Assembly: GCA_022315425.1 (NCBI GenBank)
Contig: JAIUPT010000038.1
Location: 1,612,001-1,676,000, forward strand
DNA from: Pseudevernia furfuracea
Taxonomy: Eukaryota; Ascomycota; Lecanoromycetes; Lecanorales; Parmeliaceae
Length of the DNA: 64,000 nt
Direction of reading: 5' to 3'
Positions within the stretch are counted from its first letter, which is position 1. Each line of letters opens with the position of its first letter. The notes under the pieces are model-generated. The model searched no databases and was not told the DNA's origin. It saw only the letters and a list, made by a program, of their open reading frames with translations. This document shows positions 1 through 11,673 of this stretch, piece by piece. The position numbers were made by a program, and so were the translations under genes.

Positions 1-735
1 AAAGACCTTGACAAATCCCCGCGGTCCCCAATAACCCGTTGAAGGCCAACTATTTTCTATCAAAAACTGTAGCTTAGCCATGGACCATCCATGGAACCAT
101 GTATATGAGCGCTTCCCCAAGTTTACCCTTACGGCGACCTAGCCATCTACGGCATATAAAAAAAAAACAAAAAACGGGGACTCTATACAGGAATCCCGCG
201 CTTTCGCGCTGCCGTCACCGCACCTCTGGACGGAGGTCAATAATGACGGCGCCGAGTAAGGTAAGAGTTGGCATAGAGTATCCCATGGTACGGCGCCGAG
301 CGTTCCAAAGGCGAACTGCCTCGGATTCATACTACATTCACCCAAAAAATCTGCCATGCCTCTCGTTTCCGATAGTAGCTCACTTCCAACACATTGTGAG
401 CTAACCATCATGGCGGTACATGGCAAGACGTGAATGAAGGAAAACCAGCCATGAGGGAGGAAGGGGACATGGAATACTCATAATTGTGTATCGCGTATAA
501 AATGCATCTTCATATGTTCAAGTAGCTATCTCAGCAATTACATGGTGTTTCTTCCAGTATTTCAATGACTATCACTTCTCCGAGCACAACCCTTCCTGGC
601 AGATGCCGACTTTTTGACGAACGGCTGGGAAACCTCCTCTCCAGCTTTCAACCACCTACATCCTCATCTGTACATCTGCGAACAGGAAATGCAATCACAA
701 GAAACGCGGACCATGCAAAGATTCGAACCGCCCTC
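1..735. other. No supportable gene
   Basis: Short overlapping reading frames exist on both strands, but none has a signal peptide, a recognisable domain or a sensible splice pattern. It is the 3' flank of the minus-strand surface-protein gene that ends at 736. Confidence 0.6.
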
Positions 736-1734
736 TCACATCATCATCGCGACCCCCACCGCACCTCCAACCACGAGCACCATCTCCTTGCACCATCGTC
801 TCGTCATGGCTGCCTCTGCAGTCTGCAGGCCAGGATTGCCAGAAGACGATCCTGTGGTTGTGACGCCCGCTGTGCCTGTGGGTGTCTCTGCCGCAACTCC
901 ACCTGCGCCAACAACAGTAACTGCTGTGACGACGGATTGGCTGCCATTAGGAAGCGTACTCGTGTGCACGACGGTACTGGTCAGGGAAGATGCTGGCTTG
1001 CTGCTTGATGTGGTTGAGGCTCCGGATGAGGGTGAGATGGTGTGTACTCCGCCGCCGACGGTGGAGACGATGGTAAGGCCTACGCTATTCGTACTCGTGA
1101 CGACTTCGCCGGGTGTGAGGGAGGTTGAGGAGGTAGCAGTAGTGGAAGGCGATACGCCTGCAGAGGTTGAAGTTGATGTGGTTGAGCTTGAGCTTGAGCC
1201 AGCGACAATTGCTCCGTTGGATGAGGTGCTGGTTGATGTTGTGCTCGAAGTTGTGCTTGCGCCTGCAGGGGTTGCGCTTGGATTTGAAGTTGTGCTCGAG
1301 GATGGCTCTCCACCTTGAGGCACGGGCGTGACTACGCCGGATGTGGTTGACCCAGGTACAATGGCGGCCGGCGTTGTGGTCGTTGTGGTCCCGTTGCTTA
1401 TGTCTTGGGCGCGCTTGGCCAAGTCCTTTTTGATGTCCTCCATCACGTTTCGTTTGGCAATGTTCACAACGCTGGTTGCTAGGGATGGCTCATCTTTGTG
1501 TATGGCTTCCACTGCCGTGCGGTCGTCCTGGAACATGCCATGCTTGAACTTCTTCGGCGAGAGATCGTGCAGAGCAGCATGTAGGGATGACGCATCAACT
1601 TGATCCAGCAGCTTTTGAAGTCCTGCGAAGCCTGATTCCTCCTCTTGGTCTTGCGGTGTCTGGTGTGTGTACGCGAAGGAGGAGAAGAGGGTGAATATAA
1701 GGGATATGGATAGGATATTGCGTATGGAATGCAT
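736..1734 (-). CDS. Ser/Thr-rich GPI-anchored-type surface protein
   Basis: Probable cell-wall or plasma-membrane protein of unknown function. The single exon could be read from an upstream ATG at 1761, but the ATG at 1734 places a clean signal peptide (MHSIRNILSISLIFTLFSSF) at the N-terminus, so that start is chosen (332 aa). Residues ~25-120 are a charged ectodomain without a family I recognise. From ~residue 120 almost to the end the chain is Ser/Thr/Gly/Val-rich, as in heavily O-glycosylated wall proteins. The C-terminus ends in a basic stretch followed by a hydrophobic tail (VLVVGGAVGVAMMM), consistent with a GPI-attachment signal. Long open frames on the opposite strand are by-products of the biased composition. 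GPI anchoring is inferred, not proven. Confidence 0.72.
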   Translation of the reverse strand: MHSIRNILSISLIFTLFSSFAYTHQTPQDQEEESGFAGLQKLLDQVDASSLHAALHDLSPKKFKHGMFQDDRTAVEAIHKDEPSLATSVVNIAKRNVMEDIKKDLAKRAQDISNGTTTTTTPAAIVPGSTTSGVVTPVPQGGEPSSSTTSNPSATPAGASTTSSTTSTSTSSNGAIVAGSSSSSTTSTSTSAGVSPSTTATSSTSLTPGEVVTSTNSVGLTIVSTVGGGVHTISPSSGASTTSSSKPASSLTSTVVHTSTLPNGSQSVVTAVTVVGAGGVAAETPTGTAGVTTTGSSSGNPGLQTAEAAMTRRWCKEMVLVVGGAVGVAMMM

Positions 1735-3124
1735 GGTGAGAGGGTGGCGCTCCCGACTCAATTAATGAGGTGGAGATGTTGGGAGTATAAATGCGGTCCA
1801 AGGTCTGAATGCGCTACAGGTCAATAATCATGAACCATCAATAAGCTTCTCAACCCTGCCGCGGTCACTGTACTCAGTAGAGCTCCTACCGCGGGAGCTT
1901 GAGCAAAGGTGTAGATGCAACGAACCTCTAGGTGATACTGATGCTGATGCTGATACTGTGAGCGAGTGACTGAGGCCGGGGTGTCTTTCCTGTAGGAAGA
2001 GGAAGGATGCTCTGACGATTGATGATAACAGGCACAAACGCAAAGTGACAAGGCTGAGATGGAGCCAGCGAGCGTGATTGGGAGGAAGGCAGGGCCTTGA
2101 ACACAGTGCAGTGGATGAGTATCTGACAAGGAAATAGGAAAAAGGGAGACCCAATGCCTTGATCAGAAGGATGACGTTGAAATAAATACAAACGACTCCG
2201 GCCAGGAAGAAAATAGATGGTGTGAAGAATCCGGAATAGCGTATTTCTATTTTTGGAATCGGGGATATCAACACCCCCGCTCAAAATACGAGTATGAACT
2301 ATGAAATCCAGGACTCTCTCCGCTACTGTTCTCGCTCTGTTGACAGTTAATCGGTAAATGGTTGGTGAACTGCGGTCTACAATGTCTAGATTGCGCTGTG
2401 TATTGAGGAGAGATTAGCTAGCTACTTTGGCGTCTTGCCCACGAGGTTCGCATAGTAGTTATGTATGGGATTGACGAAACATGCAAATTCACGGAGAGTA
2501 TACGGAATACGGCCCAAAAATTGCTCGTTAGTCGTCACCAGGAGAAAATCATTGCCAATAGTATTCACGGTCATGTTACCGACGTCGAGTATTCGGATAT
2601 GCGCCACTGCAGGGGTACGAGTAGGAATTACCTGACTCTTTCACTGGCTCCACGGTAAAAGGAAAACATAACCTCAGAAGGAAGATAGGCTAAGCTTACT
2701 ATGCTGCTCGACCTTCCACCCTTTTGAACTCATGCAATCAATCGCTTGTCAGGGGGCCAAGGTCGTTGAATATGTCGACAAAGCTGGCAATGAATATGGC
2801 TTGTTGTGCCTAATTTCTCTTTCTGCTTTGGCAGTGTTTTCTGCGAGCCTAGAAGAATCTTGCCCCTGTCTGAAATGCAGTCTGTTCTGCTTACACATAA
2901 CCCCACCAATTCCCGCAATCACTTCCTGCACCTCCCGTGTCACAAGGACAGAACTTATACGATGGAGGCAATAATAATCATTACAAACCCTCCGTCTGGA
3001 ATACAAAAGCCCTAGACTTCTCTTCCAGTGTCAACAGCAAGCATCCAACCGACTTTTCTTTTCTCAACTCTACCCTGAACCTTGTATATCCTTGAAAGTC
3101 TAAACAGTCTATACATCATCCACC
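1735..3124. other. Intergenic, divergent promoter region
   Basis: About 1.4 kb between two divergently transcribed secreted-protein genes. I see only short overlapping frames without domain content. The leader just before 3125 is pyrimidine- and CA-rich, as is usual upstream of fungal start codons. Confidence 0.5.
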
Positions 3125-3642
3125 ATGCGTCCCCAACCCTTCCTCGCTACCGCCCTATCCCTCCTCACCGCCTTCGCTTCCGCCAGCATCAGCGGCATCG
3201 CCGTCCCAAGCACAATCGCCCCCGGTTCTAGCTTTCGCGTCACCATCGTAACCGAGGATTTCATTCAATCCGTCCAGGACGTGGCTATAGCATTTGGCTT
3301 AGCACCGAACGCGGCCATCGCCAACTCATCTCTCGGTACACTCTTAAGCTCCAAGTACCTGGGCCCCGGTAAGCTTTCCTCCAAGCTCTTCCGCGGTAGC
3401 AATATGGCTGCCCGCTTCTGCAAACAGAGTTGACCTGTTGATAAGACGATTCCAACATTGAGACGAACATCACGCATATCGTGTCGATCCCAGATGGTTT
3501 GGCGACAGGGGCTATTGTGTTCACGTCATCACTCTTCTCGTTGCTCGGAGCCGACTTTGAGCCTAACTTACAGAGCTTTTCAGTCGGTGTGACGGTGGGG
3601 GATTTCACGAGCAGTGATCTTGTGGGTAGCACACCGGCATAA
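3125..3642 (+). CDS. NIS1: NIS1-like secreted effector
   Basis: Small secreted protein of the NIS1 family, necrosis-inducing effectors of filamentous fungi. In Colletotrichum and Magnaporthe, NIS1 binds the plant immune kinases BAK1 and BIK1 and dampens pattern-triggered immunity. Exons 3125-3368 and 3446-3642; the intron has a GTAAGC donor and a CTGTTGATAAG acceptor, and phase 1 is kept, giving 146 aa. Residues 1-19 form a signal peptide (ends TAFASA). The mature protein starts ISGIAVPSTIAPGSSF, the family's characteristic N-terminal beta-sandwich sequence, followed by FIQSVQDVAIAFGL; the second exon holds HIVSIPDGLATGAIVF and FSVGVTVGDF. Without splicing the frame stops at 3433. Family assignment rests on motif recognition; activity in this organism is inferred. 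Confidence 0.85.
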
Positions 3643-4337
3643 GGGGACGGAGTGTATGCTTGCTGGAATTTGAAGATGCATCGTCGCGAGTTATGACCCT
3701 GTAGAAAGCGTTTGCCATGGTCATAGCTTGCGAAAGGTGCATACCAGACCGGTCGTGGGAAGAGAGTCTATATATGCACCATGGTCTACAGCCAGAAGGA
3801 ATGATGTTCTCGCCACCAACATAAAGTCCACAATGAACCAAGGGAAACAGACAAAAATGATTACACATAAATAGCGCGCGAAAGGAAATTGGCTCGATGG
3901 CCATTGGATGTGTCAAACTTTAAAAGAAGGCTGCACCGCAGACTATCATCTTTTTGCCTGATTTTCTTTTTAAGGAGAGACTACACCCATGATTAAAATG
4001 CTTCTGTAGAGTACGGTCACGCATAACGGTCTAGGTAAAGGTCGCCAGCTACTGGCAACCAAGCATAGACGGCTAGATCATCCCTTGCAAGGCGGGAAAG
4101 GGGCACGCATTTTTTTTTCAAAGTTAATCGTATAAGAGCGTGACGATCTAGACACGCAAAGGGGGCCCGCTGGCGCGAAGAATCCTATAGGCAAAAATGT
4201 CTCTCCAATCAATCGAAAAAGGGGTATCCTTCCATGCCAACCCATATCATCTCCTTTCCTCATATTTTCTCAACAATCTTTTGGCACATGGGACTAAAAA
4301 GAAATCTCGGGGTCATTATCTCCCCTCTTTTCATCGT
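3643..4337. other. Intergenic, convergent 3' flanks
   Basis: Lies between the effector gene and the minus-strand RhoGAP gene, which converge. No reading frame with domain content is seen. Confidence 0.5.
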
Positions 4338-7193
4338 TCATTGGGCGACAGTTGCCTCGCTCTCTTTCTCTTGCGTACCCTCCGGTATAGGCTCAGTTGA
4401 CCTTCCTCGAACTGACAGACCCTCTTGCGCGATGGCGCTAAGGCTTTGTTTACTCGCAGCGTGCTCGCTGCCAGCACGAGGTGGACTTTTCGCCCTCTCC
4501 TTCTCGGCTTCGCGCTCCTTTCTCTCCTCTTTAGCATGGGCGACCTTGGCTTTGATCCAGCCAAATGGTCCTTTTTTCTCCTTTTCATCCACACTGTCCT
4601 TCTCCTTGGCTGCTTCTCTATCCTTTGATGGCGTAGACTCATTGCTAGAGTGTTGGATGCCCAATGATTTCGCTGCCTCGGTGTCAGTAGCATGCTGTAT
4701 TTGGTGTGAATCAAACGTCATCGACTTTCGTGGTCTTCCTTCGCTCACGAGCGAGCTCGTGCTTTTTTCCGCGACGGCATTTGAGCCTAGTCGCGAGGCT
4801 CCTGGAATCGTTGGAGTTTTACCGTTGCTAGGTTTAGCGGTAGATGATAATCTCCATCGGTGTTTCTTCTTCGTTCCAGCAGCCGCCCCACCGTCAGTGT
4901 GCTCGGCCTCGGAATCCTCGGTAGCAGAAGTCCTTGAATGTATCGAAGGGGCTGGAGACTTTGAAGGCTTTAAGGAGGGACTAACGTCTCGGCTACTGCT
5001 CGGTTGTGATACATGGAATGCGCTAAGTTTATCCAGCTCACCTATCCGAGGCGGTATTTCAGATGGAGGTGTGGCGTCTGTGTTAGCAAATGCAGGAGGT
5101 ACGGACGACAGTTGATCGCTGGCCACTTGAGTGCTAGGGCCAGGCGTAGGCATAGACGTGAAAAATCCTTGGGTGGCCGGCGAATCCGGCGCGCCGTGTA
5201 CCAATGAGTGGGTCGAGCTTTGAGCACTAGCGTTGGGTGAGAGCTCCGGAACTCGCTTTTTCCTCAACTTGTTGGGTTGGCGCACATCCTTACGATCGTT
5301 GTCACTCGACGGGGACTTTGAGAAAATGTTCTTGCGTTCGCGGTTAGGTGTACCCGAAGTGATGGTGGTGGTGACTCCACCATGTTCTGCCGTTCGTAGA
5401 GAAAGCTTCTCGGTCGATGATGGTTTTTCTCTGCTGGGTTTTCTGGCATTCGATTCTTTTGCTTCTGGAACAGAGTTTAGGCTCGAAGGACTATGGGTAT
5501 TAGGAGCTATTTGCGTGGGAGTTGAGGGAGAGCGAGCCTCTGGCGTCGTTGGGGCTAATTTAGATCCTGGGGATAGTGTCCGAGGCGAAGTCGAGCCATA
5601 AGCTCCGGGCGAGAGCTTGGTAGAGGTAGGTGTCGATGGCTCCGCATTCCTGAACCGAGCCGAAGGGATAGCTGGCGACTTCTTCGATGGAACGGTGTTA
5701 CTCCTATGGACACCTCCTCCGGAAGTAGTAGCTGCCAGTGGACTTCCAGGAGCTGGAGAGCCCGGACTAGGAACATTGCTTGAGGATCTGGAGTTCTTCG
5801 AAGAGACAGACACATTCCTCCGGACGCCTCCTTGTTTTCTGAGGCTGTCTGCACCTGCACTTGCATTCGAAGCTGACCTGCCCAGGCCAGCCTGAGAAAG
5901 CCTGGTTGGCGTGTTTGGTTGACGTTGGACGCCGCCTTGTACTTCTTTGACAGTCTTGTCGTCAGCAGCAGTTCCACTCATACCAACCAAGAAATTGTCC
6001 TGGTTTTCGATGAGGAAAATGATAACATCTTGACTAAGCCGGTATTCGGGAGGCTCCATGTCATGGCTTGGATGTGACAACATTCCTGGTTGAAATATTG
6101 CGGCCAAGTTCGCAGACGTCATTCGATTGAGTTCGGACTTCGAAGCGAAGACAGCAAGAAGGTCCAGAATATAGAGAAGTAGCTGGCGATTCAATGGCGG
6201 TAGTTCTGTGATTAATCGTTGGTAGGTAATTATGGCTGCCTCATGATCAAAATCGCCGACATCTTGAGCTTGGGCCTCCATATCGCCAACCGCTTGAGCT
6301 TGATGACTTCGAAGAGGATCTCGGCAACGTTCATAGAAGGTGAGAGGAACGATAGGCTGTGGCAGCTGATTTAGATATCGCCGCAAGATGTTGGCTGCAT
6401 CGTGGACAGTGTACCCTGTCCAGTCGAGTCCTTTGCCATAGCGATCAGGAGAATCAAAAAGCACTTGTAGCTCCTTAATACGTTTTGCGGAGCCGCTTAA
6501 TCGAAAAATGCCCTCGACATCGGTAGCTAAAGTCAAATTGTAAGAATATGGCCCAAGTAAAAGTAGGTGTACAGGGTCTTGCCTTTCTCTTTGAGGAACA
6601 CTCCACATTTCGCAACGACTATCGGTACATATCCATATACGTAACTCTCTCCTTGTTCGTTTGTGAGAGAGATGGCAACATTTGCATATTTTATGCTGAC
6701 TTCTAGCGGAACACCAAATATGCCGACGGGAGCCTGTACTGTGTTCACAAGACATGTTAGCGTCTATAAGTCAAGCACCATATCAAGCTAAAACATAAAG
6801 AGGGAAGGGTATAGACTCAAGCTACGATGGTGTCGTCGTGGGTTGGCAGAGCCTCGCACGAAAGGTTGGTCATTGCGGTAAGCTCAGACCACTTGCTTCA
6901 AAGAGCAACAGTGTACTTGAGTGCTTGATGAAATGGTTCTCTATCCTCAAATCGTGTAACCCTCAAACGCCCTCCTGCTGCTTACGGCTTCGAGATCACA
7001 GATACACAGGCCATCAACGTAGCAGACTCATAAGCTCACCTTTTTCTTCTTCTCTCCTCGCATTCTTTTTGAAAGTTTTCCACCAGGATGCGAGATCACG
7101 CTTCGAGGGTGGAGATGCAGCGTTCTGCGATGTAGAAGGCATTTGCCGCTGTGGAGCTGGAACGGCTGATGCCTGAAGGTTGTTTGTAGACAT
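4338..7193 (-). CDS. RhoGAP-domain GTPase-activating protein
   Basis: Stimulates GTP hydrolysis by Rho-family GTPases in polarity and cell-wall signalling; the architecture (N-terminal RhoGAP, long disordered tail) resembles yeast Sac7/Bag7. Exons in transcript order: 7193-7040, 6738-6583, 6526-4338, giving 832 aa. The RhoGAP domain spans ~residues 55-250: VYGYVPIVVAKCGVFLKEK, then VEGIFRLSGSAKRIKELQ with the arginine finger at ~R113, and SANLAAIFQPGM with the conserved Asn. The remaining ~570 residues are Ser/Pro/Lys-rich and probably disordered. The second intron (6582-6527) appears to use a GC donor (AAAG|GCAAGA) with a TTTAG acceptor; no GT donor keeps the VEGIFRLSG frame. The first intron is long (301 bases) and might hide a small exon. 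Confidence 0.88.
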
Positions 7194-8153
7194 GCTGAAA
7201 GCAATCGATAGAAAGAAAAGATTTCCCGGAACGTTGGTGATATTTTGCAGTTCTGAGGAGGATTTGGTCTCGATCGACGCTGGTACCAAAATAGATTCTG
7301 ACCGTCCTGCTTCACCTAAAGGAATTTGAGGTATTGCGCATTCCTTCGTAGAAGTCTTAGAATGATATGGATTCCGTACGCAACCAGAACGGTTGGCTTG
7401 TATAGTGCGATATCTCTTAAGTTTGCGACTTGAATGTGCCTGGAGTGTTGTCGCGCCGACGGCCACGCGCCAATATTACTGGTTTGGTTCTGCTATTTTG
7501 CTGTAGGACGAACGTTGTACCAGTTTCAATTTCGCTATATCTAAGGCCTGTAAATTCACTCTGAAACTCCTAGGCAAGGGTCGGGTGTCAGAGCTGGCTA
7601 ATATTGATCTGACGGTCGTTGCTTTTCTGAGGCGGTTAAGTGGGCGTGCAGCCTTCCGGACGAGTTTGGCCAAAAGGGTGACTTCTTGGATAGCAGCAGC
7701 TTTACTGCATGATATCACGCAAGGTCCTACACCAGCCGTAGAAAGAGACGATAAATCTTGAGCCTTTAGTTGGTATAGTCAGGTCAAGCTTCGCCTAGAT
7801 TTGCAGCTGACAGGTGCCAATGCGCAGTGGGTTCTCTTGTGCTAGGCAAGTGAGCGAGGGAAAAGATATTCAAACAAACAACACAGGCCTAAAACGCAGT
7901 TACCCAGTGTTTATAGAGACCTTTTGAGGTTTCGTAGCCAAGGAGGTTGGAATGCGAAATTGACAACCTGCTCTACACATGGCCGTACTCTAAAGGCCAA
8001 ACTTTTTTAGCGTGCCTAGCGTGCCCGCTCAAAACACTCTCTTGTTTTATTTATAAAATCTGGATCTTCGACACAACCTCACCCATCAAACGGCAACAGC
8101 ACAGGAGCCTTGTTTTGTTACAATTGTAGAGGAAATCTTTTGGAATCAACAGA
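7194..8153. other. Divergent promoter region between RhoGAP and TIM9
   Basis: About 960 bases between two divergently transcribed genes. Short frames on the minus strand (for example 7476-7718) have no domain content and are more likely 5' leader or promoter. Confidence 0.5.
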
Positions 8154-8583
8154 ATGGATGGGTAAGTACAGAAATGGCAAAGTCAGAAAGTATTCAAGGG
8201 CCTCTTACTGACATTGTCCTTTCTGCTAGACTCAATGCACAAGAGCAGCGTGAGCTGCAAGGTCGGATGGAAAAGAAGCAGATGAAAGAATTCATGACTG
8301 TGAGTCTGATCCTACTCTGTCCCGTCTGTCGCCGCACACCAAGGCACTTATTCTATCAGCTTTCTTGTCGGCTTCGCTCATCACGTGCACCTAGATGTAC
8401 TCGAGGCTAGTCCAGAGATGCTTTGACGACTGCGTGAACGATTTCACAACAAAGTCTCTTCAATCGAAAGAGGAAGGCTGCGTAATGAGGTGTGTGGACA
8501 AATACCTAAAGGGATCAGAGAGATTGGGACAGCGTTTCCAGGAACAGAATGCTGCAATTTCCGGACAGCTGCCAGGACGATGA
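8154..8583 (+). CDS. TIM9: Mitochondrial intermembrane-space chaperone Tim9
   Basis: Small Tim chaperone that pairs with Tim10 to escort hydrophobic precursors across the intermembrane space to TIM22 or SAM. Exons 8154-8161, 8230-8299 and 8395-8583 give 88 aa. The first exon encodes only two complete codons plus two bases (ATG GAT GG|GTAAGT). The spliced start reads MDGLNAQEQRELQGRMEKKQ, then MYSRLVQRCFDDCVNDFTTK. The twin CX3C signature of the family is complete: CFDDC and CVMRC, which form the two intramolecular disulphides. Length matches the family. High confidence. Confidence 0.96.
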
Positions 8584-11500
8584 CATGACAAGATTGATGA
8601 TGGAAGCAAAGCTTAGATGGAGCCTTGATGATCTACAAAATTAGCAAGCATGTCTGCAGATCAATGGACTGGCGCGCTGGGTTATTGCCATCACCGCGCC
8701 AACTCCTTACACGATGTCATGGCACCTTGAAGCTTGGACGATGGCATACACCGGCTCTATTACACCACTCAATGTATCAATGTACTACAAGGGCATGTCT
8801 GGCATAGCAGAGGCTAGGCCATTCCATATCTGTTTGGACGAGAGGCAGAAGAGCGATTTCAGCCAGCACAAGTCCACCTGCATATCCGTGTTACTAATGA
8901 CGTTGTTGAGGCTTGCAAGTCGGTTGCATAGGTTGTTTGCCTTGCAATTTGATGGTCCCTCGGTCGTTGAACGTGCTATTACTAATGCAAGCATGCTCGC
9001 AAATGCATCTTCTCCGATCTGCTGCACATCTATTAGCAATGACAGTAGTTTCCTGCGACAGCAACACATACCTTCGCATTTCCTCGGTTTTCTCCATCCT
9101 ATTGCAAATCCATTGACGCTCCACTTCGCTCCACTGCAAGTCCATCTGTAGCAACGACCTCTGCCTCCACATTTGACTGCAAACCCATTAGCTGAGTGTC
9201 CCTTGATCTTTTCTTGCTACAGGACCGCCTACCTCTATGTTCTTGACAACCTGAGAGCCTGCAAGCATATCTGAATCGTTGACCTCAGAGTTTTTCTTGT
9301 ACTGCAAGTTCATTGACATGGCCGACCTAACACCCTCTGCCCCACTGCGAGGGAACCTAGGTACCTCGACGTCATTGGCACCTTGCGCGCCTGCAAGCCT
9401 ATCCGCATCACCCATCCCGAGCTTATATTCTGCTATAAAGTTGTTAACATGGTCCGTCGTCTGTTCCATATCTCGCTGCAACAGAACTTACATCCTCGCC
9501 CATCTTCTCTCGCTTGATAACAAATTCCTCTTCTCCCGCAGCCCCTTTTCTTGCTTCACCCATCGACAGCTTTCTTGCTCTGTCTCAGTGCAAGAGCGCC
9601 ATCATCGTTACCAGTTTTATTCTTGACAACAGTTTTCTAGCCTTGCCTCACTAAACTATTCATCGGAGGGGGACTGGACATCATCAGCGGACTGCGCTGA
9701 ATCTAAGATGAGCTCCTGGAGGTGCTTAGAGCGGCTTGAGTTACAGTGTCGGAGATGCTCTCTCCATCGGGGCGCCAATTTCGACCAAGGTGTTGACTGT
9801 CTCGCAAGCCATTGTCGGCCATATTGTGAATAAGATGAGGCTCTGTGGTGCATCTGTGTGGGATACAATATCGTGTCCACGAAGAATCTCGCGAAAGCGG
9901 TCGTTGTAGAATGCAACGATTCGAAAATGACGCTTCCTGTTTGGGGTCTCTGCATAGTGGCGGGCCGTGAACGGAGAAAGGCGCGAGTCTATGCAAAGCG
10001 ACGGATTGAGGGGATGGTACCCAATCAGCGAAAGAAAAAGATACAGGTGCCCCCATGGACCAGAGCAATTGTGAGGGTGGAAATGGCTGTCATTGCGCTC
10101 GATATGGAATATAGGATCTACTGCACAAATTCGAAAAGAAACCTCACAAACTTGCAGAGAGTACACACAAATACCCAGATAGGGTGACCCTACCCAACAA
10201 CGTCTCCGATGGTGAATTTCGTTTAACACGTCAGGCCCCGATTGAGCAAGCTTCGGCTGTTTGGACGCCAATGCTACCGTTTCGATTTGCTCCTGAGTAG
10301 CACCTGAAGATCTCGGTTCGAATCTGAGTGTGAGAAGAAACCTGTTTTCGGTCTGCCTCGCAGAGACATATTCTGTATGCAAGAGACTGGGCATATGCAG
10401 CAGATGGGCAATTTGAAATTCCAATAACCCTTATCTTGCATTGCGACTAGCTGCATGTCTACGATCCCGTGAGGCATCATCAACGGTCTCGTATTACACC
10501 AAGGCAAACAGCGTCCTTCCTCCAAGCCAATACTCTGCCGCGAAGAAGCTGCCGGTGACAGTGGAGCTTCGTCCGACGCATCTACAACTACCGCAGTCAT
10601 TCACGGCAGAGACCACTGCCAGCACCATCACCCCAAACCCTGTGCGACGAGCAGATCGTAAGCCGAACATGTGGAAAGAAAAGGGAAAAAAAACTTGGTT
10701 CGGGCTGCATCAATAATCTGCATCAATAAGCCCAGGTATATGTGTGATGCAAGCAGCATCAGCATGACAGATTCGAAACATCCTTCTGTGCTTTTGTGTT
10801 TTTAATAGAAAGAGAGCCCGCACTGCCACACCACACCCACATTCTCCACCTACGCAATCGAGGTGACCTGGGCGGCAAGATCTCAAACAGTCCCGAATGA
10901 AACGCGCTATTATTTTCACGGATCAAAGGACGGCTTAACGCTCCAACACGCTCATGGCCGCCGAAGCACTAACCAGTAAGTTATAAGTTAGTAACCACCG
11001 TCCCGAGAGTTGTACACTTATCCGACTTATGCAACATTTTTAAGCATGATATGCAAAAATTCGTGTTGCGTGGGGTTTCTCGCATCTTGACTTTCTTGAT
11101 GGACTGATCGGATTATCGGAGGTCGGCAGGATCGTTTGATTGACTTTCTTCTTAACAGGGGTCCAAGGCTGCATTGAGGAATGATCGCCCAGGTGCAATC
11201 GGAGCTATGCCTCTTCAAGAACGCCCATTTCTGTCCCTCGTGTCCCAAGCCGAAAAGGTCTTGGCGCATTGTTTGGCGATTGGCTCCAAACCTTTAGTTC
11301 GTCAGATCGAAAGCTTCTCTTACATATTATCATATTATGCATTCTATGCGTCGTTGGCGCAACAAAGTGCACCATGACCATGACTGCATTATCATTCTTC
11401 TTCCTGCACTCCAACCTCCCAACTTCATCATTATTATTTATATTGTCATCCTTCTTAGTATTATTAAGGTATCCTTATTGTGGTTGTTATTATTATTATT

Positions 11501-11673
11501 ATTATTAAGTGTCATCATCTCCAAGTATTTTGCTATACCCGATTCCTTTCACTCCATATATCCGTCAGCCACCTCTTTTTTGGCTTCTTTGTTCCTTGGT
11601 ATCTGTCATAAATTTTGCCTACTCGTAGTCATATTACGACTGAGAGGACTCCTGCTTAATTTGTTTTACCACC
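8584..11673. other. 3.1 kb without a confident gene; degenerate repeats inside
   Basis: Many overlapping frames occur on both strands, the longest on the minus strand at 10424-9741 (227 codons), but none shows a domain, signal peptide or credible splice pattern. 8900-9640 contains a degenerate tract in which CTGCAAG-like words recur at roughly 42-45 bases (separate entry). 11430-11510 is a T/ATT-rich low-complexity stretch just upstream of the PGC1-like gene. Confidence 0.5.
8900..9640 (-). repeat. Degenerate ~45-base periodic tract
   Basis: The word CTGCAAG followed by YCCATT/YATATC recurs at about 9098, 9136, 9178, 9257, 9302, 9344 and 9389, and longer words such as TTCTTGACAAC recur at about 9239 and 9622. 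Read on the minus strand the spacing is near a multiple of three and gives related peptides (DADRLAGAQGANDVEV and DSDMLAGSQVVKNIEV). This suggests a decayed tandem-repeat coding sequence, or a minisatellite that only resembles one. No start codon, complete frame or family could be assigned. Confidence 0.4.

Noticed and set aside
614..1318. Long plus-strand frame rich in Val/Glu/Asp
   Set aside because: It is the antisense shadow of the Ser/Thr repeat region of the surface-protein gene; Val/Glu/Asp bias follows directly from complementing Thr/Ser codons, and there is no domain.
4234..5115. 293-codon plus-strand frame
   Set aside because: Antisense to the disordered Ser/Pro-rich tail of the RhoGAP protein; no independent motif.
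10230..10330. tRNA-like T-arm (CTCGGTTCGAATCTGAG)
   Set aside because: The T-stem pairs, but no 5' acceptor strand complementary to the following TGTGAGA is present and the anticodon loop lacks U33.
9741..10424. 227-codon minus-strand frame
   Set aside because: No domain, signal peptide or splice context; overlapped by comparable frames on the other strand in a degenerate region.
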